Shown: piece after piece, positions 1-12,540 of the stretch | Layout of the letters: each line of letters begins with the position of its first letter | How positions within the stretch are numbered: the first letter of the stretch is position 1 | Origin: Nectonema munidae | Taxonomy: Eukaryota > Nematomorpha > Nectonematoida > Nectonematidae | Direction of reading: 5' to 3' | DNA: 64,000 nt | Assembly (NCBI GenBank): GCA_030549495.1 | Contig: JAUIRK010000097.1 | Location: forward strand, 248,001 to 312,000 | Made by a program: the position numbers and the translations under genes | Notes under the pieces: generated by a model | Told to the model about the DNA's origin: nothing | Seen by the model: only the letters and a program-made list of their open reading frames with translations | Database searches by the model: none

Positions 1-760
1 ATTTAGATACTTTAAACGAAGAATTAAACATGATCTATGAATGGTGTAATCTTAACAACTTCCTCCTAAACAAGCAGAAATCACAATGTATGATCATTTC
101 GAAAAAGAACAAAAACTATAGTTTTCTAAAACATACTGGAATAAATGAAGTAAGATGTATTAATGTGCTTGGGTTAATGTTAAACAATAGGTTAAAGTTT
201 AATGAGCATATTGACCGACTTGCTCTCAATTTGAATCGAGTCATTGGTATTTTATTTAGTACTAAAAATATTTTTCCTTTGAATGTTAAACTTCTAATAT
301 ACAAACAATTGTTTATCTCCTACATCAATTATAGTATTGTCAATTGGTTCCTCATGGGAAAAAACGTATTGAAATTCTTCAAAAACGCGCTTTGAGAGTA
401 ATATTCAATCTGAACAGAACAGATCATACTAAAAGAATATTTTATCAGAATAGTTTGTTGAATTTAGAGGACATTTTTAAACAAAGAATTGCGGTTTTTC
501 TCTTCAAAAACTTTAATGGTATTTTGAACAATGTTTTTGGGTCATTAATAAACTACAATGCAACACCTGCATATTTTACAAGACATTCAATGGAACCCAA
601 AAGGATAGATTACAGGCTAAAAGGTTCTAAAGTTTCAATTTTAAAAAAATCAAATGAATTTTTTGTCGATAATAAACTTCTTTTTGAAAACCTAGACTTA
701 TCTTTACCTTCATTCAAAAAAAGGATTAAAAACCATTTCCTAAACCTTTATGATGTATAA
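1..760 (+). mobile_element. 3' end of a LINE (non-LTR retrotransposon), reverse transcriptase C-terminus
   Basis: The element enters from the left edge, so only the C-terminal part of the ORF2-type reverse transcriptase is visible. Bases 30-395 encode the segment after the catalytic core, with INVLGLMLNNRLKFNEHI matching the usual F/VLGxxxDxxLxxxxHI thumb-region pattern of CR1/jockey/Rex-type LINEs. The reading then shifts frame at about 350-395 and continues to a stop at 758-760 through LQKRALRVIFN, the conserved 'LQKRAIRII' block, and a basic C-terminal tail. The methionine at 344 is not a true start. The frameshift and left truncation point to a dead copy. Clade assignment within the jockey/CR1 group is not secure. 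Confidence 0.8.
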
Positions 761-3716
761 ATTAAGCTTTTCCCTCAAATGTGAACTTTTATGTTTTTAC
801 TAACACTATCAGAAAATACACATATTTAATTGAAAAAAATCTAATAACGGCCATTTTTGGCTATTGATTTTTTTTTACTATTATGCTTATATACAATTAT
901 AAAGAATGTTGAAAAAAAATATATAAAACTTTTGTTTTTTTGTGTAACAAACTTATTTTTTACAATAAATTTTCTCTCTTTCTTCTCTCTCTCTCATTAA
1001 ATTCCAAAAAACACAATACAAAATAATTGTGGGAGGTGCAGATATTTTTTTGAATTCGACTCCGACTAATAAATAAAAGTTTTGCAAAAAAAGTTTTATT
1101 AAAAGGTTTGCTTGCGTATTTAAAAATTACGCATGCTGAACAAACAAGATACTTATAGGATGGATAGATTAATCTATATGTTGCCATTTTTATTTTATCA
1201 ATAAGTATCTTCTATCTAAATAGATATGTATGTTTCTTGGGCTGATATCTTGTAACCTTGCCAATGTGCTTTTATGCGAACGTTCATTTTAACATGGTAA
1301 CTTATATAAGGGGCGTACATCCGTAGGGGCAACGCCCCCCCCCCCCGGTGTCTTTAATTTTCACTTTTCTGAATTATATATCTTTTTTTATAATATATAT
1401 TAGACTTGTTTGTCTTCTGAGTGGATTTTCGATATTACTTTTCTTGTTTTAAAGTTAAGTCTTATAATGAAAATGTAAAATCTATTTTTTTTTCATTAAC
1501 ATCCACTTCTTTGTTATAATAATGCAAATTTAAGCAAGAATTGATCAGAGGCAGTAATGTAGTAAGTCATTTGAATAAGAGCCCATGTATTTTTGGGCGA
1601 GGGAAATATTTTTTATAGAACATAGCTATAAAAGAACTCTATAATTTAAAGCTTAAAATGTTTATCCGTATTAATATCAAGGCCGTCGATAAAGTAGAGG
1701 GAAGGTTGATGAGCCCCTTGGGATTTATTTTGCCCATCTGAAACTCCTTTGAAATATATAAATGTATAATTTTCTTATATTTTCGGCCCCATTAAAATTA
1801 GTTTTGCCCCCTCCCCTTGATTAGTTTTGCCGCCCTAACTTAAATAGGCGACGGGCCAATTTAAACAATCAAGTCTTATTCTAGAAATCAAATATATAGC
1901 ATCTTAATCTCTAGATATTCATTTTATTTAATGTTTTAGTTTTTTTTTTCCAAACTTTGCTTAAATTTTTTTTAATAAAACTTGAAATAATTTTATTTTC
2001 ATGTATTTATAGTGTATAATATAACATAGGGATTGGAATAGCAAATTTATATAAATTTAAAGTTTGTAGAATATTGCTTCAAAAAATTTTAAACCTTAAA
2101 TTGACGGCTACATACTTGTCAATTCATAGACTCATATCCTAAATAAATTTTTAAACAATTTACTTTACTGACTGAATATATTTGTAAGTAGAATATGAAA
2201 AATATATAAGTTGATTCTTTGTGTCTCAGTGTTACTAATCAAGCTTGGTAACATTTCGTTGCTAAACATTTTTAAATATAATTTTAAGCAACAAGGCTTT
2301 TCAGTATAGAATAATCAATCCACCTAACCCATATCTTTTAGCTTATTATCAATATTGCATCGGGTAGTGGGGTTCTCGAATAATCTGCTAGCGGATAAAT
2401 GAGGTCTGACTGTATTACCAATGTGTCTTCTATTACAACCCTTTCCAAATGGCTTTTAGAAGACAAAGACATTTTTAACCTTCGAACACCAAATATAAAA
2501 TCAGCTCGACCAAAAATTCAGCTCCTTAAAGATTTACAAAGAGATTATTTTTAGTCCTGGTATAAAACCTTCACTTGGTTAGAGAGCATATTTAATAGAC
2601 TATACAGATAAACTGTGATATCCGTTTCAATAACTGGTAAATGACAATAAGGAGGGATAAAAACTTAATTACATCTGATGAGTAGTTATCTATCATAATT
2701 AATAATTGTGTTCCCTTGGTGAGATTGAATCACAAACTTTCTATAAAATTTTGGCGTAGCGGTCTGCTATAATTTTTTAATAGCTCGGAGTCTCATTTAA
2801 AAAAAATAAATTAATGTATAAACTACTGTACAAAAAAATGACACAATTGTTTATTCAAAAATTGTCGCAGCAATCCAAATCTCAATGGGATGTGTGGCAT
2901 GTGCTTTGTCTAAACCAGTTTGTCTAAATTTGGTTCTGTTTTGGCCAATGCAACTCTTATATCATTACTCACCTCCTATCTGTTTCGGGGTTTGTTTTTA
3001 TGGCAAGTGGCATGAAAAACGTTTACACACACTCATATGCAGTGGCAAATCGAATCAGAGCAATCTTTTCAATCAAACGTCTCTCCTATTTCAATCGAAA
3101 ATCGCTATGAGATATTTTAGAAAAACATGTTTTCACCTCCTCAATCATTAACCAAATCAATAAACTATTCTTGAATTAAAAAGTCTTCTAAGGACAGATT
3201 ATAAACGTGTTTTCATAAATCGATAGTATTTTTCAAATTTTTGTAGATTAAGAAAATAAAGAGAAATTTCTTGGCATGCTACTCGGTGTTTTATGGCCTT
3301 TAAGACATTTTTATTAATGAAAATCTTATTTTCATCAACAAATATGTTTGAAAATCAAGCAAAAATATTCTTGTCACTTATCTGAGCTTCATTTCAAAAG
3401 CTGACATTTTTTATTACAATGAAGTACTCTGATCTCTTTTCCTTACAGCGCAAGTTTAAAAGAATTCATATATTTAAATATGTTCACTAAAAATGATAGA
3501 AATATACTATAACGGACATCAGAAAATTATACATGCATGTCTAGTTTGTCTTCTAGAAATTGCTTCATTTCTTTCCATAGTATCGCTTATGAAAAAGATT
3601 TATTATAGAAAAATAATTTTCTAGTTGCACTGGCACCAAAAATAACGTAACAAATCACAGTTGTATACTATTGCTGAAACAAAAATTGGAGCCGTCTAGG
3701 ATTTTCGCCAAATTTA
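761..3716. other. Non-coding AT-rich stretch with transposon debris
   Basis: I see no convincing gene here. The stretch contains a poly-C run near 1331-1346, short CCCC-rich patches near 1710-1830 that resemble hAT MITE debris, and a Tigger terminal relic near 2400 (listed separately). Short open frames at 960-1187 (minus) and 2885-3151 (plus) show no recognisable domain and look like chance. Confidence 0.6.
2340..2414. repeat. Solo Tigger/pogo terminal inverted repeat relic
   Basis: The sequence GCGGATAAATGAGGTCTGAC TG followed by TA (2391-2414) is the right-hand terminus of a Tigger-type element: its reverse complement begins TACAGTCAGACCTC, close to the TACAGTCAAACCTC ends of the Tigger at 9013. 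No matching left end or transposase was found nearby, so this is an end fragment or a very diverged non-autonomous copy. Confidence 0.5.
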
Positions 3717-5741
3717 TCAAACACTTTTTTTTTTGATATCTTCTATTTGTTCAATTATTTTAGCCATATGAACACCTAGCATACAAAGACCAGAAAGACA
3801 TTCATCGTTCATTGTTGATCTAAAACAAGTTTTGATTTTGCGCATAGTACTAAAGGAGCTTTCAATACTACAAGTTGTTGCAGGCAGTGTTAATGCGATA
3901 AGAAAAGACTTTTGAACAGCTGGGAACAGATTTGTTTTTGGTAACAAATCAATCAAAGATTGATGTTTGTCATCAAGTATGTCATCTTTGTAACAATCAT
4001 ACCATGATAGAGCTTCTTCAATGAGATTGACAATTTGGTAAACTTTTTGTATTGATGCAAGTACATCTTTGGAATCTTCCCTTTTTCTCTCTTTCATTTC
4101 GGTAGGGTGCATAACGAAAATTCTAAAATATGGTTTGTTACTATCATCGAATCGAAGTTGAAGTGATTGAATTAATGAGTCCTAATACGGAATGTAAATA
4201 TTACGGCGATAATCTTCTTCTATTGAACCTCCTACATTTGATCTGTGTTTTTGACGTGATGGCTGAATACTTTGAAATAAACACTAAATAAACGAAAAAT
4301 TTGCAAGTCCCTGCTGAACATATGAGCCGATGAGCTGCTTGAGGGGTGTTTTGTGATTCATTGATATTTGACTCTAGTTCCTCTAAAATTTCATATATGT
4401 TTGAAAAATTTTCTGAGAACAAACGTATACTTTTATTCTTAGAAGTCCATCTGGTTTCACTCAGTAAAGGCATATTTGGAGGCAATCTTCTGCGTCCTAA
4501 AATCTCACGAAAAAATCGAATGATTGATTTTACTGTTCCTATTGTATTACGAATTTCTAGAATTGAGTTGAGGTCATGGACTATCAAATTAAGTCTATGT
4601 GATGAACAATGTACAAAAACAGCTTTTGGGTAAGTATTTCTGATTCTAGTTTGAACCCCATTAATTTTCCCTGCTAGTGTTGAGCACCCGTCATAACCTT
4701 GACCTAGGAGCTTATCCAGATTCAGCCCGAATTTGTTTGCTTGAAGAATTATGGTGTCCGCAATTGTTTCTGAGTTCATCTTCTAAAGGAACAAACCCTA
4801 ATTTTTTTTTGTCAAATTCAACAAATCGTACACCAATCGAAAGTTGTTCAATCCCTGATATGTCAACTGTTTCATCTGCTAAAATAGAAAATCCAACAGA
4901 GCTATTGGCATCCTTTGCGATGCTTTCTCTAGCGACTTCTTCACTCAAATTAATGAGCTCATTTTGTATACGAACTGAAGTATATTTAGAGTTCTTGCTG
5001 CATGTGTCCATGTGATTTTTTAAACAGTATCACTGGCCTCTATTCTGAAGTTTAGAAGGTCACGAAAGTTGCCGACTGTGTTATCTTTTTCTCTCAGCTC
5101 AATATCATGGCAACAGCAAAACAAAATACTGGATAAGATTGATGAAAGTTTTTCACGATTTTTGTCACAGCAAGGCCAACTGATTTATCTATTTTACTCA
5201 TTATATTGTGCTCTCGTTTTTCCATCATTTTAATGAAATTATTTGCATCTTGAACTGAGCCTCTATGCCAATATGATTTAGAATGATTCTTAGCACTGTC
5301 CTTATATTTGGTGAAGGGTTTTAGAATGAAAGCACCCATCAATCCTCTCTGAACTGGCTGTGAAAATAATACGCAAAATTTACAAAAAGCTCCTTTTAAA
5401 TAACTTGAATAAGCCAGCCATGGAGTATATTGACCAATCCATTGATGAGGGAAACTGCGGGAACTCTTAGAATCTTTTTTATAATGGTCATTTATGACCG
5501 AAGGAGTATATGTGTTTAATAAAACCTGATACTTTTTCTCATCTGTCAGAGTTTGAATGCTGTTAACACAAAAGCCTATTAAATTGTCCATCGGATGAAA
5601 GTCTTCAATATTGATCGAAGTTGTTGATTCTGTTTGTGAACTTTCAGCTTCTTTTAATTGAATTTCAGATGAACGTGATTTGTCCTCAACATTTTCATTA
5701 TTTTCTAATTTTCGTTTATTAAAAAAACTTCTTATGTCCAT
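3717..5741 (-). mobile_element. hAT transposase relic with TTF-type zinc finger and DUF4371-like core
   Basis: Read on the minus strand, the N-terminus (5741-5094) opens with MDIRSFFNKRK and holds a TTF-type zinc-finger segment (GQYTPWLAYSSY, then GAFCKFCVLF). The next piece (5011-4712) carries the first catalytic Asp in FSILADETVDIS. The next (4779-4201) has the second Asp in GQGYDGCSTLAGK and the CSSHRLNLIV block. The C-terminus (4112-3717) ends in the hAT dimerisation motif around PATTCSIESSFSTMRKIKT. At least three frame changes separate the pieces, so it is inactive. The family resembles ZMYM1/ZMYM6-like hAT proteins widespread in invertebrates. I could not fix terminal repeats or a target duplication. 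Confidence 0.85.
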
Positions 5742-6156
5742 TTTTAAAATCTAAAGTAAAAATTTTTAACTCGATAAAAAATAATCAAAAGTAAAAATTT
5801 GGAATTCGATGTTTTTATGCTTACCGAAAATGTTGAATGTCAAACAAACAAAAGAACAAACTGGTAACTTATGGAAAACAGTGTTAATGAAAAGAAAAAA
5901 TAAGTAGATATGGTACTGGGAGGGGAAAGGAATAAAAATATAAAATTGTATTACATCACCTGCCCTATTACTTCCGTTCTATATATTAATATCACCATAC
6001 TATTTTACATGATTTTTTAAAAAAAATTTTTGCCTCCCTCTGAATTATTTTCTGCGCGGAAAATTTCCCTACAATTTTAATCTCCTTGTTTCACAGTCTC
6101 GCACTAAGCGTTCTAGGATAATGATGATATGTGGAGAAGAACGATACAATTTTAAG
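5742..6156. other. Non-coding flank of the hAT relic
   Basis: This AT-rich stretch probably includes the 5' leader and terminal repeat of the hAT element to its left, but I could not identify a boundary. No gene is visible. Confidence 0.5.
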
Positions 6157-6379
6157 TAAATTGAAAACATTGAGTACATCTTTTTATTTAAAACAAAATG
6201 CAAGCAATAATATTTCGGTAACTATGACCTTCTTCAGATATATTATATGACATAAAATAAAAACGTGGAGTGTCTTGCTTTTTATGTGATATAATATATC
6301 TGAAGAAGGTCATAGTGACTGAAATATTATTGCTTGTATTTTGTTTTAAATAAAAGATTTACTCAACGTTTTCAATTTA
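6157..6379. repeat. Long palindromic foldback with a hammerhead-like motif in each arm
   Basis: Two arms of about 100 bp (6157-6257 and 6279-6379) are near-perfect inverted copies separated by about 21 bp. Each arm carries CTGAAGAAGGTCATAGT followed by TACCGAAATATT (minus strand, 6237-6210) or GACTGAAATATT (plus strand, 6300-6328). This resembles a hammerhead ribozyme core, CUGANGA - stem II - GAAA. The same motif style occurs at 32307, 36255 and at the end of the Penelope-like element at 37512, so the foldback may be a head-to-head pair of Penelope-like termini. Catalytic activity is not implied. Confidence 0.75.
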
Positions 6380-6840
6380 TTTTCTTTACAACATTTATTT
6401 ATGAAGTCTCAGCGCCATTTTATTTAGAATTTTAAGTACTTTGATATTACCGCTTAAATAAACACATGTTCCCAACTGTATTAAGACTTTCATATTTTCC
6501 TCATCACTTTTACCCATCATTGCCAGAAGTATGCATCACCTCACTAATTGCGAAGGTCGACAGACATTTTGCCCCATAGATAATTCGCCCCATGGACAAA
6601 TTGTCTCATATTATATTTGTTTCATCCATCTATGTTTATTGTATGTGTAAAATTATTTAAAAAATTTATATTCTTGTTTATTTTATCTAAATTAAATTTT
6701 TTCAAATTAATCATTTTATATCTCTTAATTTTTTTTATCACTTTTAAATAATTATAAATAAAAATGATTAATTGTCCTATTTGATAAAGGTATAAAGAAA
6801 AAAAGAATTTATAAAAATGAAAAATGACAGTAGAGTGAAG

Positions 6841-7005
6841 CAGTGGCGTAGCCAAAAATGGAAGTTGAGGGGGGGGGGGGCATGCAAGGAATTTAGGGGG
6901 GCAAGCATATTGGAAATAAAATTATTTGGGGAGGGGGGCAGAAAAGGTATTTGGGGGGGGGGGGGGGGTACTGCCCCTTGCCCCCCCCCTCTGGCTACGC
7001 CCCTG
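6841..7005. mobile_element. Short hAT MITE with G-rich ends
   Basis: A 165-bp element starts CAGTGGCGTAGCCA and ends TGGCTACGCCCCTG, imperfect terminal inverted repeats of the common CAGTGGCGTAGC hAT class. It is flanked by an 8-bp target duplication with one mismatch, GAGTGAAG (6833-6840) and GAGTGAAA (7006-7013). Runs of 10-17 G next to the ends and a C run by the right end make it stand out from the AT-rich surroundings. It has no coding capacity and must have been moved by a hAT transposase in trans. Confidence 0.85.
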
Positions 7006-7013
7006 GAGTGAAA

Positions 7014-7689
7014 CATAAAAAAGATCAAAACTAAGCCGCTAAATATTTTTTTCAATAAAGGAATTAGAAAAGAATAATAATATTTTTATCGGTAAGTGTG
7101 TAAGTAGGCGAATGTATGAAGTTGCAGTGAATAGGTGAAGATCTGAAGATCATTTTGTAAAATTTTGTTAAAATAACAATTATTAACAATAATCACAAAA
7201 ATATCAGAAGCTTAAGAAAAATCAATATTGTTATTTTTGCAAAAAAAAGGACACATTGTTAAAAATTGTTTGTAAGAAATTTTTGAAATTTATAATTTAA
7301 AATATATTTTATAATTATAAATTTATTTTAAAACTCCATCTTCCAAGAGTTTATTCAGTAAAATATGTTTAAAATTTTCTATGGTTTTTGTAACAATGTT
7401 TTTATTAAAGAATCGAGAATATAAAGATGAAGAAAGCAAAAAAAAATCGCTGAATTTTAAAAAAATTTAATATTATGTCTAATTTGCTTTTTTGTTGTTA
7501 TTTTTTATTTTATAAATGTTATTGTTTTCAATATTGTTTTTAGTAAATTATAAAACTCAATAAATTTTGTTTTTTCACGCTTTTGATTTCTACTTCTATT
7601 AATTATTAGAATTTAGTTTATTATTTTGTTTGTTTAACATTAGCGCGCTTAGTGTATTGTATTTTAAAATCAAATAAACTACTAAGAAA
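7014..7689. other. AT-rich spacer
   Basis: I see no gene, clear repeat or RNA in this low-complexity AT-rich stretch. Confidence 0.5.
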
Positions 7690-8063
7690 GTTGGGATTCG
7701 TGGGGTGGAAAAGTGTAAAAAAAGTAAAATTTTGGTGATTTTTTTGAAACATCAATTTTTTGTTGTTTGGATAACGGTACAATGGGAAGAGAAAATATAC
7801 AAGGATATGCATGAAATAGAAGAAATAAATTCTGGTTATAACTGGAGTGGTGGACGCAAAAAAAGAAAGTAGAAAAGACGTTAAAAGTTATATACACAGA
7901 ATATGAAAATAATAAAAATTTGTATATGTTTCTTAGCAGGATTTCACATTATGCATCAAATCCCCAAAACCTTAATTTGGAACATATTGATAATTTAGTT
8001 ACTTTAGATTTTTCTCTTTTAAACCAAAATAGGAATTTTAGTATTGCTTCTATTTTAAACTAA
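7690..8063 (+). mobile_element. MULE (Mutator-like) transposase C-terminal relic
   Basis: A frame starting near 7757 reads QWEEKIYKDMHEIEEINS then GYNWSGGRKKRK, and after a frame change NKNLYMFLSRIS, ending with ILN and a stop at 8061-8063. It is a diverged copy of the C-terminal tail of the MULE at 27210-28305, which has KYNWSGGKKDRK, DKNLYMFLSKIS and the same ILN ending. Only this tail is recognisable, so the copy is truncated and broken. The match between the two copies is what supports it; taken alone the region would not be called. Confidence 0.65.
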
Positions 8064-9012
8064 TTCATATTTCATTGATTATGAGTTTCATGATTTATAA
8101 TATAATATTTGCTCTGTTATATTATTTAAATAAATATGCTTTTTTTTTATCTATTTTATTTAGCAAGATAAACACTACAAAAATAAGGCAAAAAGCATTT
8201 TAACCCTATATATGGCAAGCTATTTTGAAATTTCTCAGTGCCGAGAGAGAGGGGGTGTTTTCAACCCCATTTTCCTCATTTCCTTTTTTTTATTTAAAAC
8301 TGTGATATTTTTGTAAAATGTGAATATAAACAAACTATTGATTGCAAATGTAATAAATTTACTTGTTTTGCAACTTGGTTTTCATTAATTATATCAAGCC
8401 AAAAAAAATATACCTTGTTTACGAACTCAACACCTAGTTTATTCAAATTGATATTATGAATTCTCTTTTTGCGTGAAAACAGCCATTGCCTTACTCTTTG
8501 AAGAATTAACTTTAAAAAAATTTAACCCCTACCAATTTATAACTAAAGATATGTTTAAGTATAATTGATCAGATATATTCATTAAGACTTTCTCAAACAT
8601 TTTTAGGAAAAAGTACATGAAACACTGTTTAACATGAAAGGAAAATCATATATTTATGAGTTAATGTGTTATAAGTTCAAAAATGTGTTGGATAGGAACA
8701 TCCTTATAAATTTTACGTTAACTTTACATTATATGTAAAGTGTGTTATTTTTGCATTTATATTTGTGTTGTGATGTTTATTTGTGCAATGAGACCAGTGT
8801 CTGAAGAAAATTACATCTAGGCAAGTCTGACGTCTGCGATGAGGTAAATTACAGCACGCAAAGCTTACGACAAATGTTGTGTAGAAAAGCGGTAAGATCA
8901 CAAGAATATAAGATGTATCATTCTTCTCCATGTATCATCATTCTCCGTTTACCCTCAAGACACTCCAATGCACAAATTACTGAATTTTGAAATACTTCGC
9001 AAAAACGTTTTA
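8064..9012. other. Non-coding stretch before the Tigger element
   Basis: Nothing firm is visible. A TTAACCCTATATATGGC sequence near 8200 resembles a piggyBac-type end, but no partner end was found. The open frame at 8713-8931 (minus) has no recognisable domain. Confidence 0.4.
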
Positions 9013-12000
9013 CAGTCAAACCTCGTTGATCCGTCATCGCTTGTTTCCAAAAAAATTGACGGATTTTAGAGGTTTACGAAAGTTCGAAAAAAAATCAATT
9101 CAATTTTATCATTCTTAGGCATTTTAATTGTAATATCTGTGGTTTACTTATTGAGGCAAGAGAATTAGATAAAAATATTTTAAAGTCATTTTTTGCGTAA
9201 CTATTTGAAACATTCATATTAATCAAGAAAACATTTATAGTAGAATAAATTAGAAAATTGCCGTAGAATATGAGAAAAAAACACTAATTAGTGTATTTAG
9301 CTCACTTATGTTATATATATAGTAGGCAAGTACAATTAGGTATGATTAATGACGTTTTATCATAACAGAATCAAACGAGTTGCAATAAATCATAAACCAA
9401 TGCAACTAGATTATTTGGTTTGACAAACAATATTCATACCTCACTTATATTACATCAGGACATGTGTTTGCAAATAAACATACAGACAGTGTAAAACAAT
9501 TTATTCACAAAATAAGCACAAAAGAAATCAAAATACAAACTTATCAATATTTAAAATTGAGGAAATATTAAAAGAAGGTCGTGTATTCAAAGCAGAAAAA
9601 TCAACAGAAAACTCATCCATTGTAATGGAAGTGTCCACGTTTGAAGGTGAAGAAATATACAACCAAATTCTGCTCAAAAACATGTACAGATTCTTATATC
9701 ATTATATCCTATAGAATGATACCTCGACAAAAATTCTTGACACAACGATAATGAATAGTGCAAATTAAAACTCTGTTAGTACAATATTTGCAGCCGTTCA
9801 AATGCATTTAGCTTATCGATGTTTATTATTTGAATATAGAAAAGGGGGAACTTTTTTTTTTTTTGTTATAAACATGCAACGATATATCACAAAAAGATGT
9901 ACACATTTTTTATGTACAAGTCTAAAAATTCAAAAAAAAATCGTCATTGTTTGTTTTGAAACTAGAGCGTTGCAAAGGTGAACCTAAAATGAAACTGTTT
10001 TAAATCGTTGTACAGTTGTAGGAAATGAATTGCATCTCTGTGATTTCCTATTATTGCAAGCATCATATAAACGCATAGACAATTCTCGTTTTGTAGGCTA
10101 CGTATAATTACAATGTAAGCTACTTTTCAATGTAAGGAAGTTTTTCGCTTCTCATATGGTGGAATGTGTTAAAGATTATCTAGCGAGATAAGAAGATTAA
10201 ACTGTAGGGAAATTTTCCATGTAGGGAAACTTTCAGTTTGTCGTTTTATGTGTGAGGCTATAGTACAGACAACTATCTCACTTCATTCTAACACTTCTAT
10301 GTTTTTAATTTGTTTTGAACTTATAAGTTAGAGTTAATTCTCAAACCGTATAAATATCTTTTATGGAAAGTGAAAACAGCTCCTCTAAAAAATATAGACT
10401 AAACTATTGTTTTAAAAAGAAAAACTCAAAGCTTTAAAGGCAGCGGAAAACACAGTCAAAGGAATGTTCCTCAAACTTTTGGAATATCAGTTGGCGCAGT
10501 CAAACAATATTCTAAAACGTAAAAGAAAAATTTTGTATCATGCTGACGAAAACTGCAATCCTGAGACAAAAAGGCTTCGGATCTTTGAAAATGAAAAGCT
10601 AAACAGCATAGTGTGGCAGTGGTTTGTTTCAAAACGACCTGGATCTGGTCCTTTGGTTCAAGCTCAGGCTCGCAAAATTGTTGATGAACTTGGCAAAAGT
10701 GACTTCAAAGCGTCAAATGGGTGGCTAGAAAAGTTCCGGGTTCGTTACAACATTAAATTCAAGAAGTTGTGTGGTGAAAGTGGTGGTGTTGATACTGAGA
10801 CAGTGACGATGGGGAAACAGCGACTTTCGTCACTCATTGAAGACTACACCGCTGATGACATATACAACTGCGACGAAGCAGGATTTTTCTTTAAAGCCAT
10901 GCCAGACAAGTCACTCGTTATGCCTGGAAAGTCAGGACATGTCAGCAAAATTCCAAAAGATCGACTCACACTGTTGTTGGGAGCAAATTTGAGTGGCATT
11001 GATAAACTGAAACCTCTATGTAAAAGTGAAAAACTAAAGTTTTTCAAGCACAAGTCTACGTTTTCCGTTACATGGAATCCAGTAAAAAAGTTTGGATGAA
11101 CTCTGTTTTGTTTGAGGATTGGCTAAAAGACCTCAACAAGTCAATGAAAGTCCAATAGCGAAAAATAATTTTATTTATTGACAATGCTCCGAGTCATCAG
11201 AAAATAAATCAATCAAATGTGTCTGTTGTGTTCTTTCCAGCAAAGTGAACAAGTAAGCATTGTTACTTTATTGTTTTTTTATTGGGCATTTCAACCAATG
11301 GACCAAAGCATAATTAAAGCGGTAATGTGTGGTTATCGCAAACGAATGCTTCAAAAAGTTTTCCTCAAAATGGGATCTTCTTCAAATTCATATGATTTTG
11401 TCAAATCCATCACCATTTTGGACGCTATTTATTGGATCGATCAAACATGGAAAGATGTGAAGCAGAGCTGCATTCAGAAGTGTTTTCAGCGTTTAGGATT
11501 CTTATTCTTCGATGGATTTACTACAACAGATGAATTAGAAGACATCATTGAAGATCTTCAACCTCTTGTGAATCTCATTGCCAAGAAAAGTCAAACAGAA
11601 CCAATCTCTGCTTAGGAATATGCCGTTATAGAACATAGTGACATTGTGCATGTTGGTTGCGGGGATGACTGGGAGCAAGAAATCATTTCTTCCTCAAACT
11701 CTGATTGCAATGTTGAGTCAACTGAGGACATTGGCAGTGTTCCAGTCAAACCCTCTGGAGCAGAAATCTTACAAGCTATAGACACACTTGTAGCAGCAGG
11801 AGCAGCTTCTGGTGACAATAAAGTTTTGGACATTACAATGCACACTCAGTCAGCAATGCATGAAATGCCACTCAACAACAGTCTTAGGTCACTCAAGCAA
11901 AATATGCTAATGGAAAGTGCAACAAACAATGGCGCATTTTTTTTTGAATTTTTAGACTTGTATATAAAAATGGGTACATCTTTTTGTGATATATCATTGC

Positions 12001-12149
12001 ATGTTTATAACAATAAATTTGTAGTTCCTAAGTTAATGTTGTTTTGGTATTTTATTATCTTTCAACATGATTTCTGTTTAGTGAACACCTTCAGTTAGTG
12101 AACATTTTTGTTCGGTCCCGAAAGGGTTCTCTAACAGGAGGTTTGACTG
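9013..12149 (+). mobile_element. Tigger/pogo (CENP-B-type DDE) transposon
   Basis: The ends are CAGTCAAACCTC on the left and GAGGTTTGACTG on the right, each next to TA (9011-9012 and 12150-12151), the pogo/Tigger target. The coding part runs from about 10440. It has a CENP-B-like helix-turn-helix (QTFGISVGAVKQY in one frame, NNILKRKRKI in the next), an HTH_CENPB domain (IVWQWFVSKRPG, ASNGWLEKFRVRYNI), and DDE motifs: YNCDEAGFFFK, a DNAPSHQK block near 11183-11205, and FQPMDQSIIKAVMCGYRKRM. Several frame breaks and an in-frame stop make it inactive. The two ends agree only over about the first 13 bases, so the interval may combine two related elements. Confidence 0.8.
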
Positions 12150-12540
12150 TAGTTTAATTATTTCATTACCCATGCAGTATTAATTAATGATACTGGATTG
12201 GTATGTTAGCTACTCAGTTTTGTCTAAGAAAAAAAAGAAAAAATCTGAGGCATATTGCAATAGTTTTAGAAAATTGTGTATAGATATTCGGGAAAAATAG
12301 AAAAGAATCAATTATAAGATACATTTAAAACTGATGACAATAATTTAATTATGTTGTCAAATTTAAAATAAATGTTCCTGGGCAAAGTGTCCCAAGCAAA
12401 CTGTCCGTTAGGCAAAATGTCTTCTTTACGCTACCATAGGTTGTCCTTCAGAGTTATTAATGGTGAGAGAGAGAGTATGAATCTTGATAAATTATTATTA
12501 AATTTATTAGATGTTTATAAGTGGTAAGAGCCTATAATAT

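Noticed and set aside
960-1187. 75-codon open frame on the minus strand
   Set aside because: Low-complexity start over a CT-rich repeat and no domain; chance frame.
2885-3151. 88-codon open frame on the plus strand
   Set aside because: No recognisable domain, no splice or conservation support, surrounded by transposon debris.
8199-8530. Possible piggyBac-type MITE (TTAACCCTATATATGGC start)
   Set aside because: No inverted partner ending in TTAA could be found.
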